A DNA stretch of 64,000 nt from an uncultured Collinsella sp. (GTDB taxonomy: Bacteria; Actinomycetota; Coriobacteriia; Coriobacteriales; Coriobacteriaceae). Location: contig UQKQ01000001.1 in assembly GCA_900541645.1 (NCBI GenBank), positions 248,001 through 312,000 of the forward strand. Direction: 5' to 3'. Positions 36,074 through 44,465 of the stretch are shown piece after piece; position 1 is the stretch's first letter, and the number at the start of each line of letters is the position of its first letter. The notes under the pieces are model-generated. The model did no database searches, was not told the origin of the DNA, and saw only the letters and a program-made list of their open reading frames with translations. The position numbers were made by a program, and so were the translations under genes.

Positions 36074-36099
36074 GCCTGCTGTCCATAGCTGCTAGCCCG

Positions 36100-36136
36100 C
36101 CCCGCCGTGCCTACCAAGGCCCGGCGGGGTTTTTTT
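36100..36136 (+). terminator. Rho-independent terminator after fhs
   Basis: CCCCGCCG (36100-36107) pairs with CGGCGGGG (36122-36129), followed by seven T residues. Confidence 0.9.
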
Positions 36137-36253
36137 ATCCTTAGGCCCGCGCATGTCTTGTAGATACCGACGGGCTCTGCCCATCATAGGCTTTTGCGCG
36201 GGTAGAATGCATGGATAACTTGATGCTCACGCGCGACGGAAAGGAATCGTTGC

Positions 36254-37243
36254 ATGGATCAGGACAAGACAACCGTGATGGGCGGCTACGGTTCCGCGCA
36301 GGCTGGCGATAGCGCCGATGCGACCCGCGTTGTTCCCAACCGCGGTTATACCGACCCCGCCGCGACGCAGCCTTCTGCCGAGCCCACCCGGGTTATGGGC
36401 TATGGCGACACGGCGCAGGATTCTTATGCTGCATCTTCGCAAGGCCCCTATGGCAACGCAGCTCCGGACCCGTTTGATTATGCGCCGCAGGATTCTTATG
36501 CCGCCTCGACACCGAATCCCTATGATGACCTGCCGCAGAATCCCATTCCGCAGCCTCAGCAGACGACGTATATGCCTCGCACGGCGCAGCCTCGCTACGA
36601 GTCGCGCGAGCCGTATCGCGAGTACCCCAAGTCGATTCCGCAATATGGCGAGGACGAGGAGAAGAAGCCGTCGCGTTCGTCGAGCGTGATCAAGAAGATC
36701 CTCATCGTGCTGGCGATCTTCTTTGCGCTGTCGGTTGTGTTTGCCATTGTGTCGGGCATGCTCAACAAGCGAGGGAGTTCAACGGCTGATACCGCTGCCG
36801 AGCAAACCGAGTCCGCCTCGTCTAGCACCGTCGATCTGAGCGATATCCCGGGGCAGTACTGGTCCAACGCCAAGAAACTTCTCAAGTCGCGCGGCGCCAA
36901 TCTTTCGAATGCCGTGGTCCTGACTGATGATGGCTCAACGCCCGTCATCGATGCCAACTGGGTCGTTACTTCTGCTTACTATAACGACAGCGGCAACCTC
37001 GAAATTCAACTCACGCACAAGAATAGCTCGGGCAACTCGCCCGACGGCCAAAGCGGTACCGACAGCTCGAGCTCCAATACGCTGGAGGACTTGAGAAACA
37101 AGGCACAGGAGTTGGGAGACAAAGCGCAAGAGCTGGGCGACACGGCGCAGAACCTGGGCGACACCGCTCAGAACCTGGGTGATATGGCGACGGATGCCTG
37201 GAACGCACTGCAAAACGGCATCTCGGGCGCGCAGGGAAACTAG
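36254..37243 (+). CDS. Single-pass membrane protein with heptad-repeat tail
   Basis: A 329-residue protein of unknown function. The N-terminal 140 residues are rich in Pro, Gln, Tyr and Asp with repeated QDSYAAS-like phrases and look disordered. One membrane helix follows (KILIVLAIFFALSVVFAIVS, near 148-167) with no signal peptide, so the C-terminus should be outside. A small extracellular domain follows (GQYWSNAKKLLKSRG and VLTDDGSTPVIDANWVVTSA), then a Ser/Gly linker and a tail of seven-residue repeats (AQELGDK, AQELGDT, AQNLGDT) likely to form a helix. The extracellular domain resembles PASTA-like or DUF-type wall-associated modules only vaguely. It converges on the CDF transporter gene. 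Confidence 0.75.
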   Translation: MDQDKTTVMGGYGSAQAGDSADATRVVPNRGYTDPAATQPSAEPTRVMGYGDTAQDSYAASSQGPYGNAAPDPFDYAPQDSYAASTPNPYDDLPQNPIPQPQQTTYMPRTAQPRYESREPYREYPKSIPQYGEDEEKKPSRSSSVIKKILIVLAIFFALSVVFAIVSGMLNKRGSSTADTAAEQTESASSSTVDLSDIPGQYWSNAKKLLKSRGANLSNAVVLTDDGSTPVIDANWVVTSAYYNDSGNLEIQLTHKNSSGNSPDGQSGTDSSSSNTLEDLRNKAQELGDKAQELGDTAQNLGDTAQNLGDMATDAWNALQNGISGAQGN

Positions 37244-37255
37244 CTGTTAAGCGGG

Positions 37256-38437
37256 CTACAGTTGCTCGGCCGGACGCTCGGGCGAGCTAAAGCCCGAGTC
37301 AAACGTAACGACGCATGAGGCATTGGGTCGGCGCTCGTGCACGATGCGCGTGACGAGCTCCAGCAGCTCCTCGTCGGATATGTCAAAGCCGTCGGGACGC
37401 ACAAGGTCAAACGAAACGAACCCGTCGTGCTCGTGCAGGTCGTGGATGGAGAGCGCGGGGTCGATCTGCATGATGCCGCGCTTGACCCAGCCGCGCAGGT
37501 CGTCGCCGGTGGTGGCGATGGGGTCACAGTGCAACGTGATGCCGATGCCCATCTGGCGCTTGATGTCGTGCTCGATGGTGTCCAAAATCTCGTGGTGCTC
37601 AAATGCGTCGCCCTCGCCGGGCATCTCCACGTGGGCGCTGGCAAACTGACGACCGGGGCCGTAGTCGTGCACCATCAGGTCGTGTGTGCCCAAGACCTGC
37701 GGATAGGACATGATCTTGTCGCGGATTGCCTGAACGAGCTTGGGGTCGGGCGCTTGTCCCAGCAACGGGCTGATGGCGTCGCGCACTAGACCCATGCCGC
37801 TGATGCAGATGAAGATGCCCACACCCAGGCCTGCCCAGCCATCGAGGTCAAAGCCGGTCGTCTGCGAAATAAGCGCCGCCATCAAGACCGAACCCGAGGT
37901 GATGACGTCGTTTTTGGAGTCCTGTGCTGTGGCAATGAGTGTTTCGGAATCGATACGGTTGCCCAGCGCGCGGTTGAATGCGGCCATCCAGAATTTGACG
38001 AGCATGGACAAGACGAGAGCGGCTAGGGAGACCAGCGTGTAGGCGGTGGGGGAGGGCTTGATGATCTTGGTGACCGACTCGAGGATCAGGTTGATGCCGA
38101 CGGCGCAAACCAGGACGGCGACGAACAGACCGGCTAGGTACTCGTAGCGGCCGTGGCCATAGGGGTGGCCTTCGTCTGCCGGGCGGCTGGCAAGGCGGAA
38201 CCCGAGCAGGCTTACGATGTTGCTCGAGGCATCGGAGAGGTTGTTGAAAGCGTCGGCGATGAGGGAGACGGAGCCGGCGAGCAGGCCCGCGATGCCCTTG
38301 GCCAGGCACAGAGTGATGTTGAGGCCAATGCAGATGAGGCTTGCGGCGAAGCCCGCGTTGGTGCGGCAGGAGGTATCGACCGGCTCGCCCTCGCTGCCGG
38401 GAACAAGCGTATGTACCAGCCGATTTACAAATAGCAT
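37256..38437 (-). CDS. Cation diffusion facilitator transporter
   Basis: A 393-residue metal/proton antiporter of the CDF family that exports divalent cations such as zinc or manganese. Six membrane segments are visible, with the metal-site motif ADAFNNLSDASSN in helix 2 and RPADEGHPYGHGRYEYLAGL, a family signature, after it. The helix 5 acidic site appears as TAQDSKNDVITS. The cytoplasmic ferredoxin-like domain follows (GTHDLMVHDYGPGRQFASAHVEM), and about 90 extra C-terminal residues extend beyond the usual length. The ATG at 38437 with GAGGA upstream gives the N-terminus MLFVNRLVHT; longer in-frame starts lack a binding site. Confidence 0.92.
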   Translation of the reverse strand: MLFVNRLVHTLVPGSEGEPVDTSCRTNAGFAASLICIGLNITLCLAKGIAGLLAGSVSLIADAFNNLSDASSNIVSLLGFRLASRPADEGHPYGHGRYEYLAGLFVAVLVCAVGINLILESVTKIIKPSPTAYTLVSLAALVLSMLVKFWMAAFNRALGNRIDSETLIATAQDSKNDVITSGSVLMAALISQTTGFDLDGWAGLGVGIFICISGMGLVRDAISPLLGQAPDPKLVQAIRDKIMSYPQVLGTHDLMVHDYGPGRQFASAHVEMPGEGDAFEHHEILDTIEHDIKRQMGIGITLHCDPIATTGDDLRGWVKRGIMQIDPALSIHDLHEHDGFVSFDLVRPDGFDISDEELLELVTRIVHERRPNASCVVTFDSGFSSPERPAEQL

Positions 38438-38655
38438 AGCGGTCGTCCTCACAATCATGTTTAAGGGGATAGTGTAGCTCGCGCGGAGGCGCTGTGCACC
38501 GATGCTCAGAAAATGCAGTAATGGTCTGCCGGTGCTAACGAGCGAGCCTTCTCGTCTGCCTGGGTGCTCGATTTTGGGCCACATGGGTATGGGCACGTGC
38601 TTACCTGCCCGACATACTTAATGTCGACAGCCCCAGTGCAAAGGAGGACGTATTC

Positions 38656-39993
38656 ATGGACGAGATGTTTGCCATTAAATGCCAAAACTGCGGCGGCCCT
38701 ATGTACTCACACCAGGCTAAACGCAGCTTTGAGTGCGCCTATTGCGGCACGGTCGTTCCGTGGCAGGCCGATGCGGGGGAGCCCAAGAGCGCCCTGGGCA
38801 TTCGCCATACGCCACTGACGGTTGTCGATGGGCTGCTTAAGCTCACGCATGTGTCGCAGCTCGAGCGCCCGGTGGACCCCGACTGGTATTTCTTTAATGA
38901 GCACTGGCGCAATCAGTCGGTTCTGGAGCATCTGCTGTGGGAAGACCGCGGCACGGCCCAGGAGTTCCAAGAGGCCACGCACGTGAGCATCCCCTGTCCC
39001 TTCTGCGGAGCGTCCTTTGAGGGCGAGTCGACCCAGCGCGTGTTTGAGCGCCCGTCCTGCGGCAATAAGATCGGTGTCGCCGACCTGCTCAAGCCGGGGA
39101 CGTTTAGCAAGCGCCTGACCATGGGCGTTGGTGCGGAATATGTGCCCGAGCAGGGTATTCCCTGCGAGATAACGCCGCAGCAGGCGCGCGCCAATGCGCT
39201 TGAGCTGGTGCGCCGATATCCAGACGCCTTTGCCGGTCACGATGTGGAAGACGCGATTCAAAACGACATGATGCTCTTCTACTTCCCCATGGCGCTCGCG
39301 GACCTGCGCATGATGGCGTCCTTCCCGGGCAAGGGCCTGAGCAAGGAGACCCTGGTGTACTACGAGGTGCTCGACTGGGCATATCCCAGGGCAAACTACC
39401 TGGACGTTCGCCTTATGGGCATTCTGGAGCCATGGGACTTTGCCAAGGTTGGGTCGTTCGACCCGGCCATGCAGGAAGGCGACTTCCGCGTTGTCTCCGT
39501 CGATGCGTCCACCAAGGACCAGGTGGTCATTGACAAGCTGGCGCTCGACATTGTTGGCAACGATGCCGAGACTTTCCTGGGGCTCAATAAAAAGAGCATC
39601 CGCACCTGGGCGCGCAAGGCCCGCAAGCACAAGGACGGCCTGGTTATGGTGCCGGTCTACTTTGTCGATCGTCCCGCGTCGGATGGACGTAATGGCGAGC
39701 AGGTGCGCATTGCCGTGAACGGCCAGACGGGCCGTGCGGCGGCGGTGGTGTTTAGCGACAAGCGCGAGACGCATATTGTGGCGCCGCTCAATCCGAGCCT
39801 GCATCTGTCCGGCGAAAGCACCGTTCACGCCACGCCCGTCGAGGTCAAATACATCAAATCGCCATTCCTGTACCAAATTGTGCGCCGTGGAGGCGACGAG
39901 CAGCCACGTCAGGTGGCAGCGGCTGCCGAGGGTTCCTACCGAGAAGAAAAACCCAAGCGCAAGGGATTGTTCGCTGCGATCTTTGGGAAGTAG
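38656..39993 (+). CDS. TFIIB-type zinc-ribbon protein
   Basis: A 445-residue soluble protein of unknown function. It starts with a clear zinc ribbon (CQNCGG near 9-14, CAYCGT near 27-32). A second ribbon begins with CPFCGAS near 114, but its other half reads ERPSCGNK, where Arg replaces the expected first Cys, so only three ligands remain. The middle and C-terminal parts contain no motif I recognise, apart from a beta-rich stretch with VMVPVYFVDRP. The C-terminus is Lys/Arg-rich and ends in GLFAAIFGK. The start follows AAAGGAGG (38640-38647). Related proteins with paired ribbons occur next to membrane or stress genes in Actinobacteria, but no role can be assigned. Confidence 0.75.
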   Translation: MDEMFAIKCQNCGGPMYSHQAKRSFECAYCGTVVPWQADAGEPKSALGIRHTPLTVVDGLLKLTHVSQLERPVDPDWYFFNEHWRNQSVLEHLLWEDRGTAQEFQEATHVSIPCPFCGASFEGESTQRVFERPSCGNKIGVADLLKPGTFSKRLTMGVGAEYVPEQGIPCEITPQQARANALELVRRYPDAFAGHDVEDAIQNDMMLFYFPMALADLRMMASFPGKGLSKETLVYYEVLDWAYPRANYLDVRLMGILEPWDFAKVGSFDPAMQEGDFRVVSVDASTKDQVVIDKLALDIVGNDAETFLGLNKKSIRTWARKARKHKDGLVMVPVYFVDRPASDGRNGEQVRIAVNGQTGRAAAVVFSDKRETHIVAPLNPSLHLSGESTVHATPVEVKYIKSPFLYQIVRRGGDEQPRQVAAAAEGSYREEKPKRKGLFAAIFGK

Positions 39994-40109
39994 GGAAGCG
40001 GAGCCGGGGCGTCGGGCTGCATCGCAAGGTCATGAGACGAATTTAAGACTGCTGGGAACGTGCTACCATTGCCGATAGCCTTAATCTTGTAAGAAGCGGA
40101 GGCCAGATT

Positions 40110-40481
40110 ATGGGTTTTGCGGATCAGCAGCTTCAGCTTCAGGTACCGTATTCTCCTGACGACACGTTTAATGCCTTGAAGGCAGCTATGGAAAAGCTGC
40201 CTAAAGTAAAAGTTGATAGTGCATCGCCCACAACAAGAACAGTTGCAGCCGAGATTGGTATGAGCCTTTGGTCTTGGGGCGAAAATATCAGTATTTCGGT
40301 TGTTCCAGTTGAAGGCGGATCTGGCGTTACTGTCAAGTCGTCATCTAAGGTCAGGGCAAACGTATTAAACGGGGGCAAAAATGCAAAGAATATTGCCGAG
40401 ATAGTCGATGCCCTATCGAAGGAGCTTGAGCGGTATACGCAGGTTTCACAGACTATTGAGACGCTGGCGGATAGTGATTGA
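40110..40481 (+). CDS. Hypothetical protein, probable body of a SHOCT protein
   Basis: A 123-residue protein with beta-rich sequence ([39 protein letters not shown]) and a helical tail ([20 protein letters not shown]). I do not recognise the domain, but its length and ending suit the region that precedes a C-terminal SHOCT helix hairpin. That hairpin is encoded immediately downstream in the +1 frame, so the gene may be split. G+C content is lower than that of its neighbours. The ATG follows AAGCGGAGG. Confidence 0.65.
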   Translation: MGFADQQLQLQVPYSPDDTFNALKAAMEKLPKVKVDSASPTTRTVAAEIGMSLWSWGENISISVVPVEGGSGVTVKSSSKVRANVLNGGKNAKNIAEIVDALSKELERYTQVSQTIETLADSD

Positions 40482-40578
40482 TGTAGTTGCAAGGCTTGAG
40501 AGGCTTGCAACGCTGCGTGATAGTGGAGTGCTTACCGAGGAAGAGTTTGCTGCAGAAAAGGCAAAAATCTTTTTGTAA
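40474..40578 (+). pseudogene. SHOCT-domain segment in a shifted frame
   Basis: From GTG at 40474 the +1 frame encodes 34 residues: [20 protein letters not shown], then [12 protein letters not shown], then a stop. This is a textbook SHOCT motif (short C-terminal helical hairpin). It overlaps the end of the preceding ORF by eight bases. Either a frameshift split one gene in two, or a coupled mini-gene or programmed frameshift produces it. The sequence of the domain itself is intact. Confidence 0.65.
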
Positions 40579-40809
40579 TCAGACACGGTGGTTGGATTTG
40601 CATTCTATTATTGAACTTGGTTATACCAGGCTGAAAATATCGTGTGTAATAAAGGTGCGTAGTAGTCTCGTCTTGATTGGCAGATGTAAATAAACGGTGG
40701 AACGGCTGTAAAAGAGCCTTGCCACTGGGTAAAATCAGGATGTGCCGCGGAACCCGCTCCTCAGTCGGTCAACTTTGGAAGCGCGGGCAACGCAGGTGCT
40801 ATCGTCTTA

Positions 40810-40835
40810 AAGGGTCGGCTGCAACCGATCCTTTT
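40810..40835 (+). terminator. Terminator in the gap after the SHOCT segment
   Basis: AAGGGTCGG (40810-40818) pairs with CCGATCCTT (40825-40833), ending in TTTT. The rest of the interval 40579-40857 shows no gene. Confidence 0.65.
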
Positions 40836-40857
40836 CTATGACTCCCTTCGCTATCCG

Positions 40858-40950
40858 TTACTGCTTATATTCCCGCCAGATCGAGTAGAGGTTCCGGGCA
40901 ATGCCGGTCACATACATCGAGAGGCGCAGGATTTCAAGAAACAAGTTCAT
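40858..40950 (-). CDS. 30-residue ORF at the end of the ADP-ribosylglycohydrolase operon
   Basis: Encodes MNLFLEILRLSMYVTGIARN followed by LYSIWREYKQ, an amphipathic or weakly hydrophobic peptide. Its ATG overlaps the stop of the preceding reading frame as ATGA, typical of translational coupling. Too short to assign; reality rests on the overlap and position. Confidence 0.35.
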   Translation of the reverse strand: MNLFLEILRLSMYVTGIARNLYSIWREYKQ

Positions 40951-41164
40951 AGTTTGAATTGAGCCAGCATCTGCCCGAAGGTGCTGAGCTCGAACGGCTC
41001 ATAAATGAGCGAATCGCCGTCCGCGGTCCTGTAGACCCCGCAGGGGAGGTAACGCCCGTCGGGGAGGATATAGAGGCTGGCTTCTTCCTTCAGTCCTACT
41101 GGAAATAGCGGAATCCCGTTTCGTCCACTTGGAACTCGTCTATATTTGCGACCTTCCTCTCCAT
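40947..41164 (-). pseudogene. Frameshifted small gene downstream of the ADP-ribosylglycohydrolase
   Basis: A strong ribosome binding site (GCAGGAGG, read on the minus strand) precedes ATG at 41164, which encodes 22 residues (MERKVANIDEFQVDETGFRY then FQ) before a TAG. From 41099 another frame continues with 50 residues, including EEASLYILPDGRYLPCGVYR and YEPFELSTFGQMLAQFKL, and stops at 40947. Joined, they would make a protein of about 72 residues, so one indel seems to separate the halves. The second frame has no start of its own. No family is recognised. It begins 32 bases after the ADP-ribosylglycohydrolase stop. Confidence 0.5.
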
Positions 41165-41196
41165 GATGCCTCCTGCCTTATTTCTTGAATGGCGCC

Positions 41197-41985
41197 CTAA
41201 AACAGGCAGCTCTCAATCAACTCTTTACCGCGCAGGGTGTCGACCCACTCCTGCGGGATGGCGTCGATGCCGTATGCCGTGCCTGCGAGCGCGCCGGCGA
41301 CGGCTGCGGTGGTGTCGGCGTCGTCGCCTAGGTTGACGGCGGCAAGCACGCATTCTTCGTAGCTGTTGGTGTTCACAAAGCACCAGGCGGCAGCCTTAAG
41401 CGTGTCAAGCACGAAGCCGCCAGACCTGATTTCGTGCTCAGGCACGCCTTTCAGGTGGAGTGCCCACGAGGGGAGCGCGTCGTTCATCACGGTCCTCATC
41501 AGCTCGACAAATATGACGCATGCATCGGTTGACGTTCTGTGGGCGTGCGTAATCGCGGAGACCTCGCTGACCTCTTCGTCTGTCGCATCGGTGAACGCCA
41601 GGGGCGCGATGCACATGAGCGATCCGTTGCCGTTGTCGCGCTCGCCGGAGCCTCCTTTGCCGGTGTGCAAGGCGCGGGCGGTTGTGCCGCCGTAATCGAA
41701 AACGCCGTCGATTGTATACTCGTCACGGGCAATCCAGCCGACGAACTTGTCGCGCATGTCCGCGGTGTCGATGTGCCCGAGCTCCCTAATCGAGTCGCAG
41801 GTAGCAAGCGTCATGGACGTGTCGTCGCTCCAGGTGCCGTCGGGCTGCCCATGCGTGCCGTAGCCGATCATGTCGGTGCATTCGAATGTGCCGCGGGGCC
41901 TGAACTCGTAGGGAACGCCCAGCGCGTCGCCGACGGCAAGCCCATAGATGCAGTCGCGCAGTGTCGTTTTCGGTCTGTCTGTCAT
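41197..41985 (-). CDS. ADP-ribosylglycohydrolase family protein
   Basis: A 262-residue DraG-like hydrolase that removes ADP-ribose from proteins or small molecules. Dinuclear metal ligands are visible: Asp residues in GTWSDDTSMTLATCDS and the late pair in NLGDDADTTAAVAGALAG. The N-terminal signature YGLAVGDALGVPYEF also fits. It is the first gene of a small minus-strand group with two tiny reading frames downstream. Typical targets range from nitrogenase reductase to toxin-modified DNA or proteins; nothing here fixes the substrate. The ATG follows GAGCG, a weak site. Confidence 0.92.
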   Translation of the reverse strand: MTDRPKTTLRDCIYGLAVGDALGVPYEFRPRGTFECTDMIGYGTHGQPDGTWSDDTSMTLATCDSIRELGHIDTADMRDKFVGWIARDEYTIDGVFDYGGTTARALHTGKGGSGERDNGNGSLMCIAPLAFTDATDEEVSEVSAITHAHRTSTDACVIFVELMRTVMNDALPSWALHLKGVPEHEIRSGGFVLDTLKAAAWCFVNTNSYEECVLAAVNLGDDADTTAAVAGALAGTAYGIDAIPQEWVDTLRGKELIESCLF

Positions 41986-42048
41986 GGAGCGCTCCTCTTA
42001 TGTCGGGGGATATGAAACGCCGTCGGGGGTATCGGTCGCAACGTGCTG

Positions 42049-43098
42049 CTACCCTTGCGCTTCGCCATTAGTCGCTTCGTTGATGGCGCGGTACTCGGCA
42101 CTCAGCTCGCGCGCCAGCTCTTCCTTGCTTGGAAGATACGGCAAGTATTTGGCGGCAAACACTTGGTCGTTGTCTTCGGGCAGCGTGTACTCGACAATCG
42201 AGTCGCTTTTGTCCGCGCAGAGCACGATGCCTATAGGCGGATTGTCGCCTTCGTTCATGAGCTCGCGCGTGTAGTAGTTCACGTACATTTGCATCTGGCC
42301 CAGGTCCTGATGCGTAAGATCGTCCGTCTTAAGGTCGATGAGCACGAAGCAGCGCATCAGATAGTTGTAAAACACAAGGTCAATATAGAAATGGCGCCCA
42401 TCAAAGGTGATGCGCTTTTGGCGCGCCTCGAAAGCGAAACCACGGCCAAGCTCCAGCAGGAACTTCTGAAGATGCGTGATGAGCGCCTGCTCTAGATCGC
42501 TCTCGCGAAACGCAGTATCGTCCGAGAAACCTAAAAACTCCAGTACATATGGATCGCGGATGATATCCTCGGGGCGACGAGCCGGGGCGCTCTCTTGGAT
42601 TTCCTGGGTGACGGCCTCCTTGTCCTTGCTGGCAAGCAGGCGCTCGCGGAACATGGTGTTGATCTGACGCTCGAGCTGACGCGTGCTCCAACGAGAATCG
42701 GCGCATTCGTTCATGTACCAGGCGCGAGCATCGGGGTCGGGAATGCGCATCAACCTGCGGTAATGAGTCCAGCTCAATTCGCTACGCAGTGCGTCGCGAA
42801 TTGGAAACGCAAGAAAGAACTGACGCATATTGCGAAGGTTTGCGATGCCAAAGCCTCTTCCGAAATCCGCGGTAAGCCTTCTGGAGAGGCCTGCAATCAA
42901 TGCCTCTCCATATGCTGCGCGCTCCTCTCCGCCCTGTTCATCAACAATGCTCTTGCCGATTTCCCAATATGCCTCAACCATCGCAAAGTTAACGGCGGTA
43001 TAGGCCTTGTCGCGAGCGGCGTTTAGAATCGAGGAAACCTGCTTGTAAAAAACTTCTGGCACGATTGCCGATTCTCCACGGTTTACCAGTTCGCCCAT
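42049..43098 (-). CDS. YhcG/DUF1016-type PD-(D/E)XK nuclease
   Basis: About 349 residues. The N-terminal DUF1016 domain is clear (AYWEIGKSIVDEQ, then LSRRLTADFGRGFGIANLRN and LSWTHYRRLM). The C-terminal nuclease domain carries GRHFYIDLVFYN and FVLIDLKTDDLTHQD, the PD-(D/E)XK Asp and Lys context. Family members are often found near restriction-modification or other defence genes and are proposed nucleases. None of those partners is next to it here. ATG 43098 or GTG 43101 could start it; GAGGA lies upstream. It lies upstream of the ADP-ribosylglycohydrolase on the same strand with a 60-base gap. Confidence 0.92.
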   Translation of the reverse strand: MGELVNRGESAIVPEVFYKQVSSILNAARDKAYTAVNFAMVEAYWEIGKSIVDEQGGEERAAYGEALIAGLSRRLTADFGRGFGIANLRNMRQFFLAFPIRDALRSELSWTHYRRLMRIPDPDARAWYMNECADSRWSTRQLERQINTMFRERLLASKDKEAVTQEIQESAPARRPEDIIRDPYVLEFLGFSDDTAFRESDLEQALITHLQKFLLELGRGFAFEARQKRITFDGRHFYIDLVFYNYLMRCFVLIDLKTDDLTHQDLGQMQMYVNYYTRELMNEGDNPPIGIVLCADKSDSIVEYTLPEDNDQVFAAKYLPYLPSKEELARELSAEYRAINEATNGEAQG

Positions 43099-43266
43099 CA
43101 CTGTCGCCCCACTTTCCTCTTATGGAATGCATCTTTATCGCATTTAGTTTAAAGCCTCGCGCGGACACGAATTGCTGTGCTGTCTGGCACCTTCGCATGG
43201 GAGCCTTGCGGTGACTAAAATGTGACCATAGAGGCAGTTTTAGCGAACCCCATGGGAGTGACACGC

Positions 43267-43536
43267 ATGGACAACAACACCTTGCTGTTTCAGGACAAGG
43301 GTTCGGGTAGGTTTAAAGACGTCAAAATTTACCCTAACCGTATCGAGGTGCTCAAGAAGGGCGCTTTCGGCGGCAAGCACACCGAGATTGTCTACCTTAA
43401 GGACACCACGGGGGTCAACAGGATCAAGGGCCGCGACGTTTTTCTGCGTAACAGGCTGTTGACTGCCTGTGTCTTTAGCCTCAGCAGTCACGCGAGGGCG
43501 CAGGAATTCGTCAACGTGCTCAATATGGTGATGTGA
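43267..43536 (+). CDS. Small PH-like domain protein
   Basis: An 89-residue protein. The pattern FKDVKIYPNRIEVLKKG followed by TEIVYLKDTTGVNR and a C-terminal helix (ARAQEFVNVLNMV) matches the strand order of a bacterial pleckstrin-homology-like domain. Such domains mediate protein or membrane contacts. The ATG at 43267 follows GGGAG. The longer frame from 43222 lacks a binding site. It stands alone and converges on the lipoprotein genes. Confidence 0.7.
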   Translation: MDNNTLLFQDKGSGRFKDVKIYPNRIEVLKKGAFGGKHTEIVYLKDTTGVNRIKGRDVFLRNRLLTACVFSLSSHARAQEFVNVLNMVM

Positions 43537-43554
43537 CCGGGCGCTTTCGAACAC

Positions 43555-43593
43555 AAAAAACCGGGATGCAAGGAGTCGCACCTTGCATCCCGG
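43555..43593 (-). terminator. Terminator for the lipoprotein gene (minus strand)
   Basis: CCGGGATGCAAGG (43561-43573) and CCTTGCATCCCGG (43581-43593) form a perfect 13-bp stem; on the minus strand it runs into six T residues. It probably also stops the small PH-like gene. Confidence 0.9.
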
Positions 43594-43630
43594 CTGAGCT
43601 AAAACGGCGCTGCTGCATGCCGTTGGAGCT

Positions 43631-44224
43631 TTAGCGCTTGATCTCGATATCGTCGAGCTTGACGTCCATGGCCTCGGTCTTGGCCTTGGCGATATCATCG
43701 GCAAACTCCAGGGACTTCATCATGGTCTCGACGGCGTCCTTGTGCTCTTCGACATTGTCGATGCGCACGTACACGCTGCCGCCGTCAACGTCGGTGAAGT
43801 ACTCGGTCGTCACGCCGCCCGTGTGCGTGTAGGAAGCGTTGCGCCAGGTCTTGCCGTTGTACTTAACGGGATCATTCTCGGTCCACTCAAAGTCGGTCTT
43901 CCACTTGGCCTCGTAGTCAAACAGCTCGTCGGCGTTCTTGTCAGGGTCGAAGACGGGGATGAAGCGGTCGCTGGCGTGCTCGCTCTTGGTGAACTTAAAC
44001 TGGGCCCTGTCGGCCGTGTCGCCGGCAACGTCGGTAATCTCGACGCCCTCGGGGACCTCGACCTTAAACCAAATGAAGTCGGTCCTCATATCCACGGTTG
44101 GCTTTTCCGCGCCGCCGCCACCGCTGCTGCCGGTAGCGCCACCGCTTCCGCCACAACCCACCAGGGCAGCCGCGGCAAAGAGGCTGATGCAGAGGGTGAG
44201 AATCGCTAAGGCCTTCTTTTTCAT
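43631..44224 (-). CDS. Lipoprotein A (paralogue pair)
   Basis: A 197-residue secreted lipoprotein. The signal peptide ends in the lipobox ALVGC (MKKKALAILTLCISLFAAAA), followed by a Gly/Ser spacer. The mature domain starts TDFIWFKVEVPEGVEITDVA and contains RFIPVFDPDKNADELFDYE and VYVRIDNVEEHKDAVETMM. Function unknown. It shares the same layout with the lipoprotein encoded just upstream (44466-45068), so the pair arose by tandem duplication. GAGGAGGAC gives a strong start at 44224. A terminator follows each copy. Confidence 0.85.
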   Translation of the reverse strand: MKKKALAILTLCISLFAAAALVGCGGSGGATGSSGGGGAEKPTVDMRTDFIWFKVEVPEGVEITDVAGDTADRAQFKFTKSEHASDRFIPVFDPDKNADELFDYEAKWKTDFEWTENDPVKYNGKTWRNASYTHTGGVTTEYFTDVDGGSVYVRIDNVEEHKDAVETMMKSLEFADDIAKAKTEAMDVKLDDIEIKR

Positions 44225-44296
44225 GGTCGTGTCCTCCTCAATCTGTAACCGCCCATGGATTACCTGCCTTTGCTGTACGCGTGGACGGCTCGCTAG

Positions 44297-44315
44297 GGTG
44301 GGCCATGTGTCCCAT
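44297..44315 (-). promoter_or_regulatory. Shared upstream motif, copy 1
   Basis: A 19-base sequence (GGTGGGCCATGTGTCCCAT on the plus strand) begins 73 bases before the start of lipoprotein A. The same sequence with one change lies upstream of lipoprotein B. It may be a regulatory site or just duplicated sequence. Confidence 0.35.
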
Positions 44316-44361
44316 TCTGAGGGCCGGATTTGCGCCGTTAAGTGGCAATATGCGCGGGTGT

Positions 44362-44396
44362 AAAAGAGGGGAGGGCCGATACTGTCGGCCCTCCCC
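44362..44396 (-). terminator. Terminator after lipoprotein B
   Basis: GGGGAGGGCCGA (44368-44379) pairs with TCGGCCCTCCCC (44385-44396); on the minus strand it continues into TCTTTTA. Confidence 0.85.
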
Positions 44397-44465
44397 GGGT
44401 TGGGTGCCCGTTGTTTTAATGGGGCGCATGTGCACGGGTGCGCGTAGGCGCGTGCGGGTGTCCCG

